A stretch of DNA of 52,885 bases from Corynebacterium stercoris (GTDB lineage: Bacteria; Actinomycetota; Actinomycetes; Mycobacteriales; Mycobacteriaceae), in assembly GCF_024160105.1 (NCBI RefSeq), contig NZ_JAMFTQ010000013.1, positions 1 to 52,885 of the forward strand, in the 5' to 3' direction. The position numbers were made by a program, and so were the translations under genes. Positions within the stretch are counted from its first letter, which is position 1. Each line of letters starts with the position of its first letter. Positions 25,519 to 33,637 of the stretch are shown here, in pieces. Below the pieces are notes generated by a model. The model made no database searches. It saw only the letters and a list, made by a program, of their open reading frames with translations, and was not told the origin of the DNA.

Positions 25519-26775
25519 ATGGAGGGGAAAACATGGAACATCTCCGTAAAGTCTGCGGCGACGCAGTTCACGGGGCAGGTAAATGTGTCGGTGCTGCCGG
25601 GGGTTCAGATCACCAAGCAGCAGATCAAGCTCGGCCAAGAGCTAGCGCAGCTCATCGAAACCACGGCGCGCAGCTACCGAGCGGTTGATGAGACGCAGCC
25701 GATCGGTAGGAATGCCGACGACGTGTCTGGGGTGGCGGCGTTCGCAATCATGATGCTGCGGGTCCTACGGCAAGCCCGAAGCACAGAGCAAACGTGCACG
25801 TTTGCGATTTTCTTAGTTGAGGCGTGCCGCGCGGGCCTCTGGGATGAGCCGCGTTTTGCAGTCGCGTTTTCACTTGCGACCACGGTGCGGGAGAAGGCCC
25901 GCAACTTGGAACGTGGTGGGCAGCTCGAGGACTATCTGAACGAGATCGAACGAGCACTGCCTCAGCCCATCCGTAAGGGAACCCGGTGGTCTGGGCCAGT
26001 AGTCGCCGTGCGGTACAAGGAGTTCGAGCAAACACCCGTTGAGGGGTCGAAACTTGTACAAATGAACACGGCGTTGCACTCCACACACGTAGACAGCAGC
26101 GAGCTCACCGACGAGCACTTTGGTGGCCGCACGACTGTCCTGCCGATGCCGCTGTACCGGCTGGGCGAACCGGGAGCGCGGATGCTCATGTCGTTCTTCG
26201 TCGGCGGTGCGGAGTACACGGTTGGTCTCGAAGGGAAGCGCCCAGTGTACGGCCCGCTGCGGGCGATTGGGTTGGCGCTGGAGAAGTTCGTCGAAAAGCG
26301 AAATGCTGCCACGGCGCTGGATGTGTACCGCACGCTCGCGTACGCGCGGGCGTTGTTGCAGCTCGCGAACGAGGATGCGTACGCGGACAACGAGTACTTG
26401 GCCGAGGCTGTCGACGACGCACTCTGCGAATGCGCGGACACGCTGTGGGAGGCCGGCGAGGAGTTCGAGGACTTCCACCAGGCGGTTTTCGGCGCCGACT
26501 ACTGGCGGGCTGAGGAGCTGCTGCCGGAGGACATCAGTGAGCGCGTAGACGGCAACCTTTCGCGGGAGCAGTTGGAAGCACTGAACGAAGCCGTGGTTGA
26601 GGCGACGCCGGGGCGCACCGTGGTGGTGTTCTACAACCCAAACGGTGATCAGCACGCGGAGCTGCCCACTGATTGGATCCCGGAGCAGGAAGATTTCACA
26701 CCGGTCGCGGTGCCGTGGTTACAGGCGGAGCACTTCGCGAGCCCCTCAACGCAGATCTTCCGGACGAGGTTCTAG
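25519..26775 (+). CDS. Uncharacterised cytoplasmic protein of the defence island (418 aa)
   Basis: No family is recognised. There is no signal peptide or membrane span. Residues 1-60 are mixed, including NVSVLPGVQITKQQIKLG. A helical stretch follows (about 60-140), then a beta-rich central part with LPMPLYRLGEPGARMLMSFF and a helical, acidic C-terminal half (DALCECADTLWEAGEEFEDFHQ). The start lacks a ribosome site, but TAGCTT at 25505-25510 lies 8 bases before the ATG, so it may be leaderless. It lies downstream of the UvrD-like gene and in the same direction, with host-like GC. It may be a specific component of the helicase system or an independent gene. Confidence 0.6.
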   Translation: MEGKTWNISVKSAATQFTGQVNVSVLPGVQITKQQIKLGQELAQLIETTARSYRAVDETQPIGRNADDVSGVAAFAIMMLRVLRQARSTEQTCTFAIFLVEACRAGLWDEPRFAVAFSLATTVREKARNLERGGQLEDYLNEIERALPQPIRKGTRWSGPVVAVRYKEFEQTPVEGSKLVQMNTALHSTHVDSSELTDEHFGGRTTVLPMPLYRLGEPGARMLMSFFVGGAEYTVGLEGKRPVYGPLRAIGLALEKFVEKRNAATALDVYRTLAYARALLQLANEDAYADNEYLAEAVDDALCECADTLWEAGEEFEDFHQAVFGADYWRAEELLPEDISERVDGNLSREQLEALNEAVVEATPGRTVVVFYNPNGDQHAELPTDWIPEQEDFTPVAVPWLQAEHFASPSTQIFRTRF

Positions 26776-26793
26776 GGGGAGTGAAGATGGCGC

Positions 26794-27015
26794 TCAGGCG
26801 CGCTTTTCCGCGAGCTGGCGCCCCTCAATGATCCGCGAGAGACTCGACGGGTTACGCGCCCATCGCGCCGCTTCGCTCTCGGTGAAACCAAGGAATTGGT
26901 CAAGGGAAACGGCTTCGCTACCGGGTTGAGAATCGTGCCAAGCGTCGACCCAATCGTCGATGTCTCCGGGGTGCGCCTCGCCTGTCAAGCAAGCGTCGAT
27001 AAAGCTTTTAGACAT
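26794..27015 (-). CDS. Small antitoxin-like protein (73 aa), intact copy
   Basis: The ATG at 27015 has a strong AGGAGG site 6 bases upstream. The sequence begins MSKSFIDACLTGEAHPGDID, continues with an Asp-Trp-x3-Trp-His pattern, and then has LDQFLGFTESEAARWARNP. Small proteins with this pattern (acidic, an LxxFLGF motif, Trp-rich) are frequent in actinobacteria and often sit by toxins or mobile regions; I recall no proven function. A broken tandem copy lies directly upstream at 27096-27221. It ends 18 bp from the end of the convergent 418-residue gene. Confidence 0.7.
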   Translation of the reverse strand: MSKSFIDACLTGEAHPGDIDDWVDAWHDSQPGSEAVSLDQFLGFTESEAARWARNPSSLSRIIEGRQLAEKRA

Positions 27016-27095
27016 CGATCCTCCTTCCTCGGATTGCAGGTCCGATTCGTTCACCTGTGACGGCATCAAAGACTCCGATGTGTCTACCACGGACG

Positions 27096-27221
27096 TTAGT
27101 ACTCGTCGAGAGTTTTGCCTTCACTACCGGGTGCCGAGCTGCGCCATGCGTGAACCCAGATGTCGATGTCGCTCGGACTAGCCTCGCCGGCGAGGCACGC
27201 CGTTACGAAGCTCTTAAAGAT
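27096..27221 (-). pseudogene. Broken tandem copy of the small antitoxin-like gene
   Basis: Read from 27221 the frame gives IFKSFVTACLAGEASPSDID and then a Trp-x3-Trp pattern like the intact gene at 26794-27015, but it stops after LDEY, about 42 codons, where the intact protein has LDQFLGF. The ribosome site GGAGG is kept, yet the start codon appears changed from ATG to ATC (27221-27219). The remnant overlaps the last codons of the ApeA-like gene at 27214. Loss of both start and C-terminus marks it as a decayed duplicate. Confidence 0.7.
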
Positions 27222-28689
27222 GGTCTTCCTCCATCGACTCGCCATTCTGCAACGAAGGGGGATCAAAGCGACGGAGCTTGTCCATTCGTTCTCCTTCTGC
27301 ATGCAAATCTTGTTCGGTCAGCAACTCCTGCCAGGTGGGCTCATCAAAATTGAACCGTGGCGGAGGGGCATAACGCGGATTGAGAATCCGCCCCCAGCGT
27401 GCATCAATGATTGGGTTATCAGGGTCGGCTTTGAAGCAACACCAAGCTCGGAGATACCCAATTGCCTGATCTGCGGCATTAGCTGTCTCAACTAGGTCTG
27501 GAACAAGTTTGTCGGCGTGTTTGACTCCCTTGTACACCTGGTTGAACTGGTCTGCCCATTTCTCGGGATGCGATAGGGCGATTCGGGGCATGTCCAAACA
27601 CACGCGTTTGACGAAGTTCGGAAAACTATTCTTGATCGTGCCTTGAGCCTGCTTTCCTTCGATTTTGTAGCCGAACTCCTCAAATGCAACTGCCGCGTTC
27701 AGCAGGCGGTTTTCCCACGACGCCTGTTCGGAGATGGCTCTACTCAACGCTGCTATGCCTGCTCTATTCTCCGCCCAGAATGTTAGCCACCTGGTAAATA
27801 CCTCGGGCTGCTCGTATTCGATTAATGGGAAGCGCCGGGGATCCGAGCTAACTCGGATCGTCCAATCTGGCTGTCTGGAATTGAGCACGGGGCACGATTT
27901 GAGGATTTTAGAGTTGAACACGCGCCCGTTGAAATCCCTAATGGGGTTACCTGTCCCTTGGATGATCCGCTCGGAAAAACCGATCGGAACCCCGTAGACA
28001 ATTGACAAAAAGTCTAGGAGGGCGGAGTGCTCCGCTAGGGCTTGGTGGATGGATTCTGGGCGATCGAGATTGGTAATAATCCGGGCAGCACTGAAGGCGG
28101 TAATGCCACCCTCGATTCCAGTTTCGGTCTTTCCCTCAAGCTGGAGAGTGTGTTCGATCGTCCCGGTTGCCACAAGCATCTTAGGGCTGCGCAGCTGAAT
28201 ATTGAGCCAGCAGTCTCCATGTGTGGCATCCTTCTGGTCAATCAATTCGTGATTAACCAGTCTCGCTTCTTCGCCAAGCCAGCTCTGTAGAGCGGGAACC
28301 ACGGTTTCCACGCGCTGAACGGTTGACCAAGTATTACCGTTACCTCCGAAAACTAGGAGCTGTGGTTCTAGGACCCATTTCTCAACCTGCTTATAGGGGC
28401 CGCCCCCTTCGGTTCGCCTCGAAAGGCAATTAACGAGCTCAACCTTTCCTAGATCGTCAACAAAAATAAGATCCAGGTTGTTAGTTCGAAAGCGTGAAAT
28501 ACCTTTTGGCCAACGATTTCCTGGTTCCTCGTACTGGGAGGCGAGTGACAAACTCACAACGCCCTTGTCCCGCAGAAGTACTGCAGAAATCGGAGCGTGG
28601 TTGTTCGCGAGAACCCAGCCCTGGCGTCGTTGCCCGTCGCGGAGGCAGTTTCGTTCAGCCACCTCGTCCCTTCGAATCCAAATTGACAC
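27214..28689 (-). CDS. ApeA-like HEPN protein, paralogue 3 (491 aa)
   Basis: The N-terminal half is beta-rich and has the ApeA-like stretch FGGNGNTWSTVQRVE. It is followed by DFLSIVYGVPIGFSE and, after a helical region, by the HEPN-like site Y386-K-G-V-K-H391 in VYKGVKHADKL. This is the third local protein with Y-x3-K-H instead of R-x4-6-H. The start is GTG at 28689 with a -10 box TAGAAT 7 bases upstream and no ribosome site, so the transcript is probably leaderless. Its 3' end overlaps the relic of the small gene. It stands apart from the other two paralogues at the right edge of the island, is AT-rich, and may be an independent acquisition. Confidence 0.72.
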   Translation of the reverse strand: MSIWIRRDEVAERNCLRDGQRRQGWVLANNHAPISAVLLRDKGVVSLSLASQYEEPGNRWPKGISRFRTNNLDLIFVDDLGKVELVNCLSRRTEGGGPYKQVEKWVLEPQLLVFGGNGNTWSTVQRVETVVPALQSWLGEEARLVNHELIDQKDATHGDCWLNIQLRSPKMLVATGTIEHTLQLEGKTETGIEGGITAFSAARIITNLDRPESIHQALAEHSALLDFLSIVYGVPIGFSERIIQGTGNPIRDFNGRVFNSKILKSCPVLNSRQPDWTIRVSSDPRRFPLIEYEQPEVFTRWLTFWAENRAGIAALSRAISEQASWENRLLNAAVAFEEFGYKIEGKQAQGTIKNSFPNFVKRVCLDMPRIALSHPEKWADQFNQVYKGVKHADKLVPDLVETANAADQAIGYLRAWCCFKADPDNPIIDARWGRILNPRYAPPPRFNFDEPTWQELLTEQDLHAEGERMDKLRRFDPPSLQNGESMEEDHL

Positions 28690-28696
28690 TGATTAG

Positions 28697-28702
28697 ATTC
28701 TA
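28697..28702 (-). promoter_or_regulatory. -10 box TAGAAT for the ApeA-like gene
   Basis: TAGAAT on the minus strand lies 7 bases before the GTG start at 28689. No convincing -35 box is seen. The remaining 28703-28848 holds no other recognisable feature and forms the right border of the island. Confidence 0.45.
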
Positions 28703-28848
28703 CTAAACTAAGTAGCAACGTTTTGTGCCTTAGCTGTGGTCGGCGGTCTTCTGCCTTAGCGATTGAAAGTTCTGGCGTGACCTCTATCTATCTCCCCATC
28801 CAAAGAAATCAGAGAGCACTTCAAACGGAACATCTTTCTTACCGATGT

Positions 28849-29973
28849 CTACTCCTCAAACACGATTACCTGGCGCAGTGCGAGGCCGTGGTGGAGGTTG
28901 TCCATTGCCTCGTTGATGTCGGTCAGCGCAATGCGGGCGCTGATCAGCTTCTCTGCGTGGAGCTTGCCCTCGCGCCACAGCTGCTCGAATCGTGGGATGT
29001 CTCGGGCTGGGGTGCAGGAACCCAGGTAGCTGCCGCGCAGTGTGCGTGCCTCGGTGGCAAGCACCGTCGGATCGATGCGGCTCACCGAACCCGGGGCGGG
29101 CAACCCGAGGGCGAGGGTGAGTCCGCCGCGGTCGGTGACGGCGAAAGCGGTTTCGAGTGCTGCTGGGTGGCCGGCGGCCTCGATGGCGGCGCTGAAACGA
29201 CGGCCGGACGCGAGGGCCTCGTCGGGTGTCATGACCTCGGTGCAGCCGAGTTCAAGCGCAAACTCCCGCTTGTTGTCCTGCAGGTCGATGCCCACGATCT
29301 CCTTCACGCCGAGTGCTGCAGCGGTGAGTGCGGCACCGATGCCCACGCCACCGAGGCCGACAATCGCAAGGGTGGTGTCTGTGTTCGGTTTTACCTCGTT
29401 GAGCACTGCTCCCCCGCCGGTCATGATGGCGCAGCCGAACGTCGCAGCGATCTCCGGGGGCACGTCAGCACCGACGTGGGCGATGGACCTCGTGTCCATG
29501 ACGGCGTGCGTCGCAAAGCCCGAAATGCCCAGGTGGTGGTTGATGGGCTGACCGTCGCGGAGGATGCGTCGTTCACCGCTCAGCAGCGTGCCTGCCACGT
29601 TGGCGTTCGAGCCCGGCTCGCACGGGGTGGTGCCGCCGGTGGCGCACGCCGCGCACTCGCCGCAATGCGGAAGCGCGATGCAGACGACCCGGTCGCCGGG
29701 TGCGAAATCGGTGACTCCCTCGCCGACCTGCTGCACCACGCCTGCGGTCTCGTGGCCGAGAAGCATGGGTACCGGGCGGGGCCGGCTGCCGTTGACTACG
29801 GAAAGATCCGAGTGGCAAATTCCGGTGGCCAGGATCTTCACCAGCACTTCGCCGGGGCCGGGCGGCATCAGCTCAAGCTCGCACACGGTGAGCGGCCGAG
29901 AATCCGCGTAGGGCTCGGGGCTACCCATATCTTCGAGAACCGCGCCAGTGATGGTGATGGTGTTGTGTGCCAT
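28849..29973 (-). CDS. Zinc-dependent alcohol dehydrogenase, class III-like (374 aa)
   Basis: This is a medium-chain dehydrogenase that oxidises alcohols or related compounds with NAD(P). The catalytic zinc ligands are in GICHSDL (Cys) and GHETAG (His-Glu). The structural zinc site is intact as CGECAAC followed by a fourth Cys (TTPC). The Rossmann motif GLGGVGIG and VGIDLQDNKREFA (Asp at the end of beta-2) favour NAD. The length is standard. A TATCTT box lies 8 bases before the ATG at 29973, so the gene may be leaderless. It belongs to the host-like GC-rich region outside the defence island. The substrate is unknown; it lacks clear glutathione-site evidence for formaldehyde dehydrogenase. Confidence 0.88.
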   Translation of the reverse strand: MAHNTITITGAVLEDMGSPEPYADSRPLTVCELELMPPGPGEVLVKILATGICHSDLSVVNGSRPRPVPMLLGHETAGVVQQVGEGVTDFAPGDRVVCIALPHCGECAACATGGTTPCEPGSNANVAGTLLSGERRILRDGQPINHHLGISGFATHAVMDTRSIAHVGADVPPEIAATFGCAIMTGGGAVLNEVKPNTDTTLAIVGLGGVGIGAALTAAALGVKEIVGIDLQDNKREFALELGCTEVMTPDEALASGRRFSAAIEAAGHPAALETAFAVTDRGGLTLALGLPAPGSVSRIDPTVLATEARTLRGSYLGSCTPARDIPRFEQLWREGKLHAEKLISARIALTDINEAMDNLHHGLALRQVIVFEE

Positions 29974-30037
29974 GCTGCTTCAAGATACCTGTCTGAAAGC
30001 TCGGAAATTCATGCCTTGGACATGTGAGAATTGAGGA

Positions 30038-30691
30038 ATGAGAAAGTCTGTTATTGCCGTGGCATCGGCCGCCGCCGTGACCCTGTCGGCTGTTGCTGTC
30101 CCTACTGCCTCCGCATCGTCTGCAATGTTGAGTTCGCTCATCGCCTTGGAGGCTGCGGACTCAGGTTCCTCCGAGGCTCTGTCTTCTGAGGCGAAGGCCC
30201 TGTCGTCCGACGACCAGGTTGTCCACTCCACCGGCAATGATGGCGCCTCCCTTGAGTCCTCTGAGTCTTCTACGTCCTCGACGACTGACTCGGACACCGG
30301 CAAGACAATCGGCTACGTGGTTGGTGGCATTGCCCTGGTCGCCGCTGGAGCGGGCGTGGTGTGCTGGGCTATGCAACAAGGCGTTGTTCCCAACCCAATG
30401 CCTACGGTGATTCCGTGCAACCCGCCGCGTCCTACTCCCCCGCCGCCTCCTGCGCCGGCACCCGCCCCGGAGTCCGCACCTGCTCCTGCGCCCGCTCCGG
30501 CTCCTGCGCCCCAGCCGGCACCCGCCCCGGAAGTGCGCCCCGCCCGTGCACAGCCGTCCGGCAAGACCTACCCGAACTGCCGCGCAGTGTGGAACGACCT
30601 CGGTCGACCGATCTACCGTGGTGAACCAGGCTACGGATCCCACCTCGATCGTGATGGTGACGGCAAAGGCTGCGAACGCCCGCCGAAGTAG
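30038..30691 (+). CDS. Membrane-anchored excalibur calcium-binding protein (217 aa)
   Basis: An N-terminal signal peptide (MRKSV, hydrophobic core, TASAS) is followed by a Ser/Glu-rich segment. A membrane segment lies near 88-108 (IGYVVGGIALVAAGAGVVCW). A long Pro/Ala linker with repeats of PAPAPAP follows, then a C-terminal excalibur domain: YPNCRAVWNDLGRP and the calcium loop DRDGDGKGCE. Excalibur domains bind calcium and usually act at the cell surface. The cysteines are conserved as in the family. It is divergent from the alcohol dehydrogenase. The Pro-rich linker probably spans the cell wall; this is inferred. Confidence 0.85.
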   Translation: MRKSVIAVASAAAVTLSAVAVPTASASSAMLSSLIALEAADSGSSEALSSEAKALSSDDQVVHSTGNDGASLESSESSTSSTTDSDTGKTIGYVVGGIALVAAGAGVVCWAMQQGVVPNPMPTVIPCNPPRPTPPPPPAPAPAPESAPAPAPAPAPAPQPAPAPEVRPARAQPSGKTYPNCRAVWNDLGRPIYRGEPGYGSHLDRDGDGKGCERPPK

Positions 30692-30706
30692 TGCCACAAT
30701 GGCACT
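30690..30706 (+). promoter_or_regulatory. Perfect palindrome directly before the flavodoxin gene
   Basis: AGTGCCA-CAA-TGGCACT is a perfect 7-bp inverted repeat that ends at the base before the ATG at 30707 and includes a -10-like CACAAT. It looks like an operator for a leaderless promoter. A role as terminator for the upstream gene is less likely, because there is no T tract. Confidence 0.5.
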
Positions 30707-31243
30707 ATGACCTGCGCAATCTACTACTCCACCTACTACGGTTCTACGCAGCAGTACGCGGAGGAGCTGGCCAGCCGCCTCGGCACCGCAGCTGAGCCGC
30801 TCCCCTCCTCGCCGAGCGCCGTCGCCGCCGAACCCGCCGCGGGGCCGCTCGTGGTGCTGGCCCCCGCGCACGGCCCGCTTCACGACGGCGCGAAGTTCCT
30901 CCAACAGCTCCCCGCCGCCGTCCTCGGCAACCGCCCCGCGTGCCTGGTCACCGTAGGCATGACGTTGGATGACGAAGCCGTGCGTGCGGACGCTGCAGGC
31001 GGGCTCCTCGGCAAGCTGAAGGACTCGGTAACTCGCTTCTACCTGCCGGGACGGATGCACTACTCCGAGCTTTCCGGCCCTCACAGGACCGCGATGCGGG
31101 GGCTGGTGAGCATGCTCAAGCTCAAGCCGGGCAAGTCGGAGAATGAGCAAGCGTTGATCGCCAGCTACGGCAAGGACATCGACCGCGTCGACCTCTCCCG
31201 CCTCGCTCCGGTGGAGGCGTGGGCGCGGGAGCACGGGGCGTAA
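30707..31243 (+). CDS. Flavodoxin-domain protein (178 aa)
   Basis: The N-terminal IYYSTYYGSTQQYAEELASRL is the flavodoxin FMN phosphate-binding loop (S-T-x-x-G-S-T). The following beta strands (PLVVLAPAHGPLHDGAKFL) and the stretch ACLVTVGMTL fit a flavodoxin-like or HemG-like fold. The predicted product is a soluble FMN protein that shuttles electrons; its partner is not evident. It follows the palindrome and a TA-rich -10, and ends in a strong hairpin. Fold confidence is good, specific function low. Confidence 0.75.
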   Translation: MTCAIYYSTYYGSTQQYAEELASRLGTAAEPLPSSPSAVAAEPAAGPLVVLAPAHGPLHDGAKFLQQLPAAVLGNRPACLVTVGMTLDDEAVRADAAGGLLGKLKDSVTRFYLPGRMHYSELSGPHRTAMRGLVSMLKLKPGKSENEQALIASYGKDIDRVDLSRLAPVEAWAREHGA

Positions 31244-31292
31244 AAGGTCGCTCAGGTTGGTTAGCGACCTTTTAGGGCCTTAAAGGGTCGCT
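31242..31292 (+). promoter_or_regulatory. Hairpin plus third half-site between flavodoxin and fic genes
   Basis: AAAAGGTCGCT (31242-31252) and its exact reverse complement AGCGACCTTTT (31263-31273) form an 11-bp stem with a 10-base loop, overlapping the flavodoxin stop and ending in T residues, so it can act as a terminator. A third copy, AAAGGGTCGCT (31282-31292, one mismatch), lies at the -10 region (TACACT, 31292-31297) of the fic gene. Three half-sites around a promoter suggest an operator, perhaps bound by the winged-helix end of the Fic protein. Confidence 0.6.
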
Positions 31293-31304
31293 ACACTGTG
31301 AGAC

Positions 31305-32471
31305 ATGACTTGGCCCGCAGTCACGTATGAGACTCTCCTCTGGCATTCGGCCGCCGATGGGGTCTCTCGTCGGGCTGTTCGGGCGATGCCTTCGAGCTAC
31401 GAGAGTGCAAAAGTGGCGTCGATAAGCACCCTGCTCCTGCCGCTGAGCTCGGAGACGCTCGCCGAGGTTGAACGAGCTACGGTGGCGGTCACTCGCTTCG
31501 ACGCTGTTGAGGCGCACCGGGTGCTGCCGTTCACTCCCCTGCTGCTGCGGAGCGAGTCGGTGGCGTCGAGTCGCATCGAGCAGCTCACGTCGTCGGCCCG
31601 GAAGATTCTTGAGGCCGAGATGATCGGGGGCTCCGGCAACGCAGCGCTCATCGCTGCAAATACCCGCCAGATGGCTCGTGCTGTCGAATCCGGTGAACCG
31701 ACGGTCGCGTCGGTGCGTGAGATGCATCGGTTGCTGCTCGCGGAGTCTGCGCCGCAGATTGCTGGGCGGTTCAGGGACCAGCCGGTGTGGATCGGAGGCG
31801 CCGATTCGCATCCTGGCGGAGCGCTGTTTGTGCCTCCTCACCAGCAGTGGGTCGGCGAACTCATGGCTGACCTGGAGGCGTTCATGCAGCGCGATGATAT
31901 GCCGGCGCTCGCGCAGGCCGCGGTGGCGCACGCGCAGTTTGAGACAATCCACCCATTTGCCGACGGCAACGGAAGAACTGGGCGCGCGCTAGTGCACATC
32001 GTGCTGCGCCATCGGGGGGTGAGCTCCAGTGTCGCTCTCCCGATCTCCGCGGGGCTGCTCACGGATATTGACGGCTACTTCAATGCGCTCACCGCCTACC
32101 GAGGCGGAGACGTGGAGCCCATTGTCCTGTTGTTTGCGCAGGCGGCGCTCAAGGGTGTGGAGCGGGGCACATGGCTTGCCGACGAACTCAAAGCGTTGCG
32201 CACTGAGTGGAACGATCGCCTCTCTGCCCGCGCCGATTCGCTGGCCTGGGCAGTGCTCGATGTGCTGTTGCAGCGGCCGGTTGTCACGTCGGCGCTGGTT
32301 GCAGAGTTATTGGATAGCTCAACGGCGCAGGCCCGCAAAGCCCTCGATCGTCTAGAGGCCGACGGGATTGTGGTCTCTGCTCAACTTGGGAAGCGTATGC
32401 GCGCGTGGCGCTCTCCCGATGTGCTGGCCTTGCTGGATGAGTTCGCTGAGCGCGCCGCCCGCCGGATGTGA
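31305..32471 (+). CDS. Fic-family protein with winged-helix tail (388 aa)
   Basis: The Fic core motif is HPFADGNGRT (H216-T225) and is complete, so AMP transfer to a target hydroxyl is expected. Upstream, S88-S-R-I-E92-Q matches the internal inhibitory helix motif (S/T)xxxE(G/N) except that Gln replaces Gly/Asn. The N-terminal Fic_N-like part spans about 1-110 and the C-terminal 80 residues form a winged helix (VTSALVAELLDSSTAQARKA). This is a common cytoplasmic class II Fic architecture. The start ATG lies 7 bases after TACACT, so it is probably leaderless. The half-sites upstream suggest self-regulation. The target is unknown. Confidence 0.88.
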   Translation: MTWPAVTYETLLWHSAADGVSRRAVRAMPSSYESAKVASISTLLLPLSSETLAEVERATVAVTRFDAVEAHRVLPFTPLLLRSESVASSRIEQLTSSARKILEAEMIGGSGNAALIAANTRQMARAVESGEPTVASVREMHRLLLAESAPQIAGRFRDQPVWIGGADSHPGGALFVPPHQQWVGELMADLEAFMQRDDMPALAQAAVAHAQFETIHPFADGNGRTGRALVHIVLRHRGVSSSVALPISAGLLTDIDGYFNALTAYRGGDVEPIVLLFAQAALKGVERGTWLADELKALRTEWNDRLSARADSLAWAVLDVLLQRPVVTSALVAELLDSSTAQARKALDRLEADGIVVSAQLGKRMRAWRSPDVLALLDEFAERAARRM

Positions 32472-32591
32472 CCTTGCTTGCCGCCCCTGCGCGGGCCTGT
32501 GACCAGCACTAAACTGCTGAATTGAAAGCCTCCAAACCAACGTCACACGATGCGCCGGTGGTTTCGCGCCCGGCGCGGAAGGGGTTCCATC

Positions 32592-33515
32592 ATGAAGATC
32601 GCAGTTATCGGTGCGGGCGCAATGGGTCAGCTCTTCGGCGCGCGGTTCATCGCGGCTGGTGAAGATGTCGTCTTCTTCGATGTCATGGACCAGACCATTG
32701 ACGCGCTGAACAACGACGGCATCGAGCTGATCATCGACGGCGAATCCACACACGTCGAAGCTAAGGCCGCCAAATCCGCCGACTACACCGAGCCGGTGGA
32801 TTTCGTGCTGTTTTTCACCAAGGGCTTCCACACCCCCGGTGCCATCGCGGGCGCTAAGCACCTGTTCCATGAGAACACGATTGCCTTGACGCTGCAGAAC
32901 GGTATCGGCAATGGGGAGCTGCTGCTTGAAACGTTCGGTGAGGACAACACCCTGGCCGGTGTCACCGACTATTCCGCGGACCGCGCGGGCGCGAACGCGA
33001 TCACGTCCTCCTCCTACGGTTCCATCGCGATGGGCGATCTGGTCGCGGACGGTGTGAACTCCGATGCCGCGGTGCAGATCCACGAGCTGCTCACCCGCGC
33101 CGGGTTCAACGCCGAGCTCTTCGACAACGTGAACATCCCCATCTGGGAGAAGCTCATTCTCAACACTGTGCTGAACACCATCGGCGGCGCGACCGGCCTC
33201 ACCCTCGCCGAGACCAACGAGTCCGAGCCGGGCCACCGCCTCTTTGAGGCAGTGCTCGCCGAAGCGCTCGCGGTCGCCGAGGCGCGCCAGGTGCCGGTGC
33301 GTGCCGACGTCATCCGCGAGCACATCGACACCGTCTTCGCCAAAGCCGGCAGCCACAAGACGTCCATGACCCAGGATGTCGAGGCTGGTCGTCGTACCGA
33401 GATCGACGCCATCGGCGGCGCCGTTGCCAAGGCTGGTCTGGAAGCAGGCGTGCCGACGCCCGTGTTGTCCACCCTCGCCGACGTCGTACGGGCGCGCACC
33501 CTGCCACGCGGGTAA
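32592..33515 (+). CDS. 2-dehydropantoate 2-reductase family protein (307 aa)
   Basis: The start at 32592 is chosen because the protein then opens with MKIAVIGAGAMGQLFG, the Rossmann NADP loop, and AAGGGG lies upstream; 14 extra residues further upstream are Arg-rich and atypical. The NxxG motif (LQNGIGNG) and the ApbA_C region with WEKLILNTVLNTIGGATGL and GRRTEIDAIGG fit ketopantoate reductases (PanE/ApbA), which reduce ketopantoate with NADPH for pantothenate synthesis. Many paralogues of this family act on other 2-keto acids, so the symbol is left out. It is followed by a hairpin and the permease gene. Confidence 0.85.
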   Translation: MKIAVIGAGAMGQLFGARFIAAGEDVVFFDVMDQTIDALNNDGIELIIDGESTHVEAKAAKSADYTEPVDFVLFFTKGFHTPGAIAGAKHLFHENTIALTLQNGIGNGELLLETFGEDNTLAGVTDYSADRAGANAITSSSYGSIAMGDLVADGVNSDAAVQIHELLTRAGFNAELFDNVNIPIWEKLILNTVLNTIGGATGLTLAETNESEPGHRLFEAVLAEALAVAEARQVPVRADVIREHIDTVFAKAGSHKTSMTQDVEAGRRTEIDAIGGAVAKAGLEAGVPTPVLSTLADVVRARTLPRG

Positions 33516-33539
33516 CGCGCACGCCACCGTCGTCAAGCG

Positions 33540-33569
33540 CTTGCCCCCGTGCGTGTAACCGCGGGCAAG
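33540..33569 (+). terminator. Hairpin after the ketopantoate reductase gene
   Basis: CTTGCCC (33540-33546) pairs with GGGCAAG (33563-33569), extended by a CG pair beyond one mismatch, around a 14-16-base loop and 25 bp after the stop codon. There is no T tract, so termination strength is uncertain. Confidence 0.4.
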
Positions 33570-33637
33570 GCGGGCACCACCCAGCTACTTCCCTACTGTT
33601 GTAGGTGATCCGGTGCTCCCCCTACGAAAGGCTCCCG

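Noticed and set aside
3000..28690. Prophage or integrative element carrying the defence genes
   Set aside because: No integrase, phage structural, conjugation or tRNA-attachment features were found in the window.
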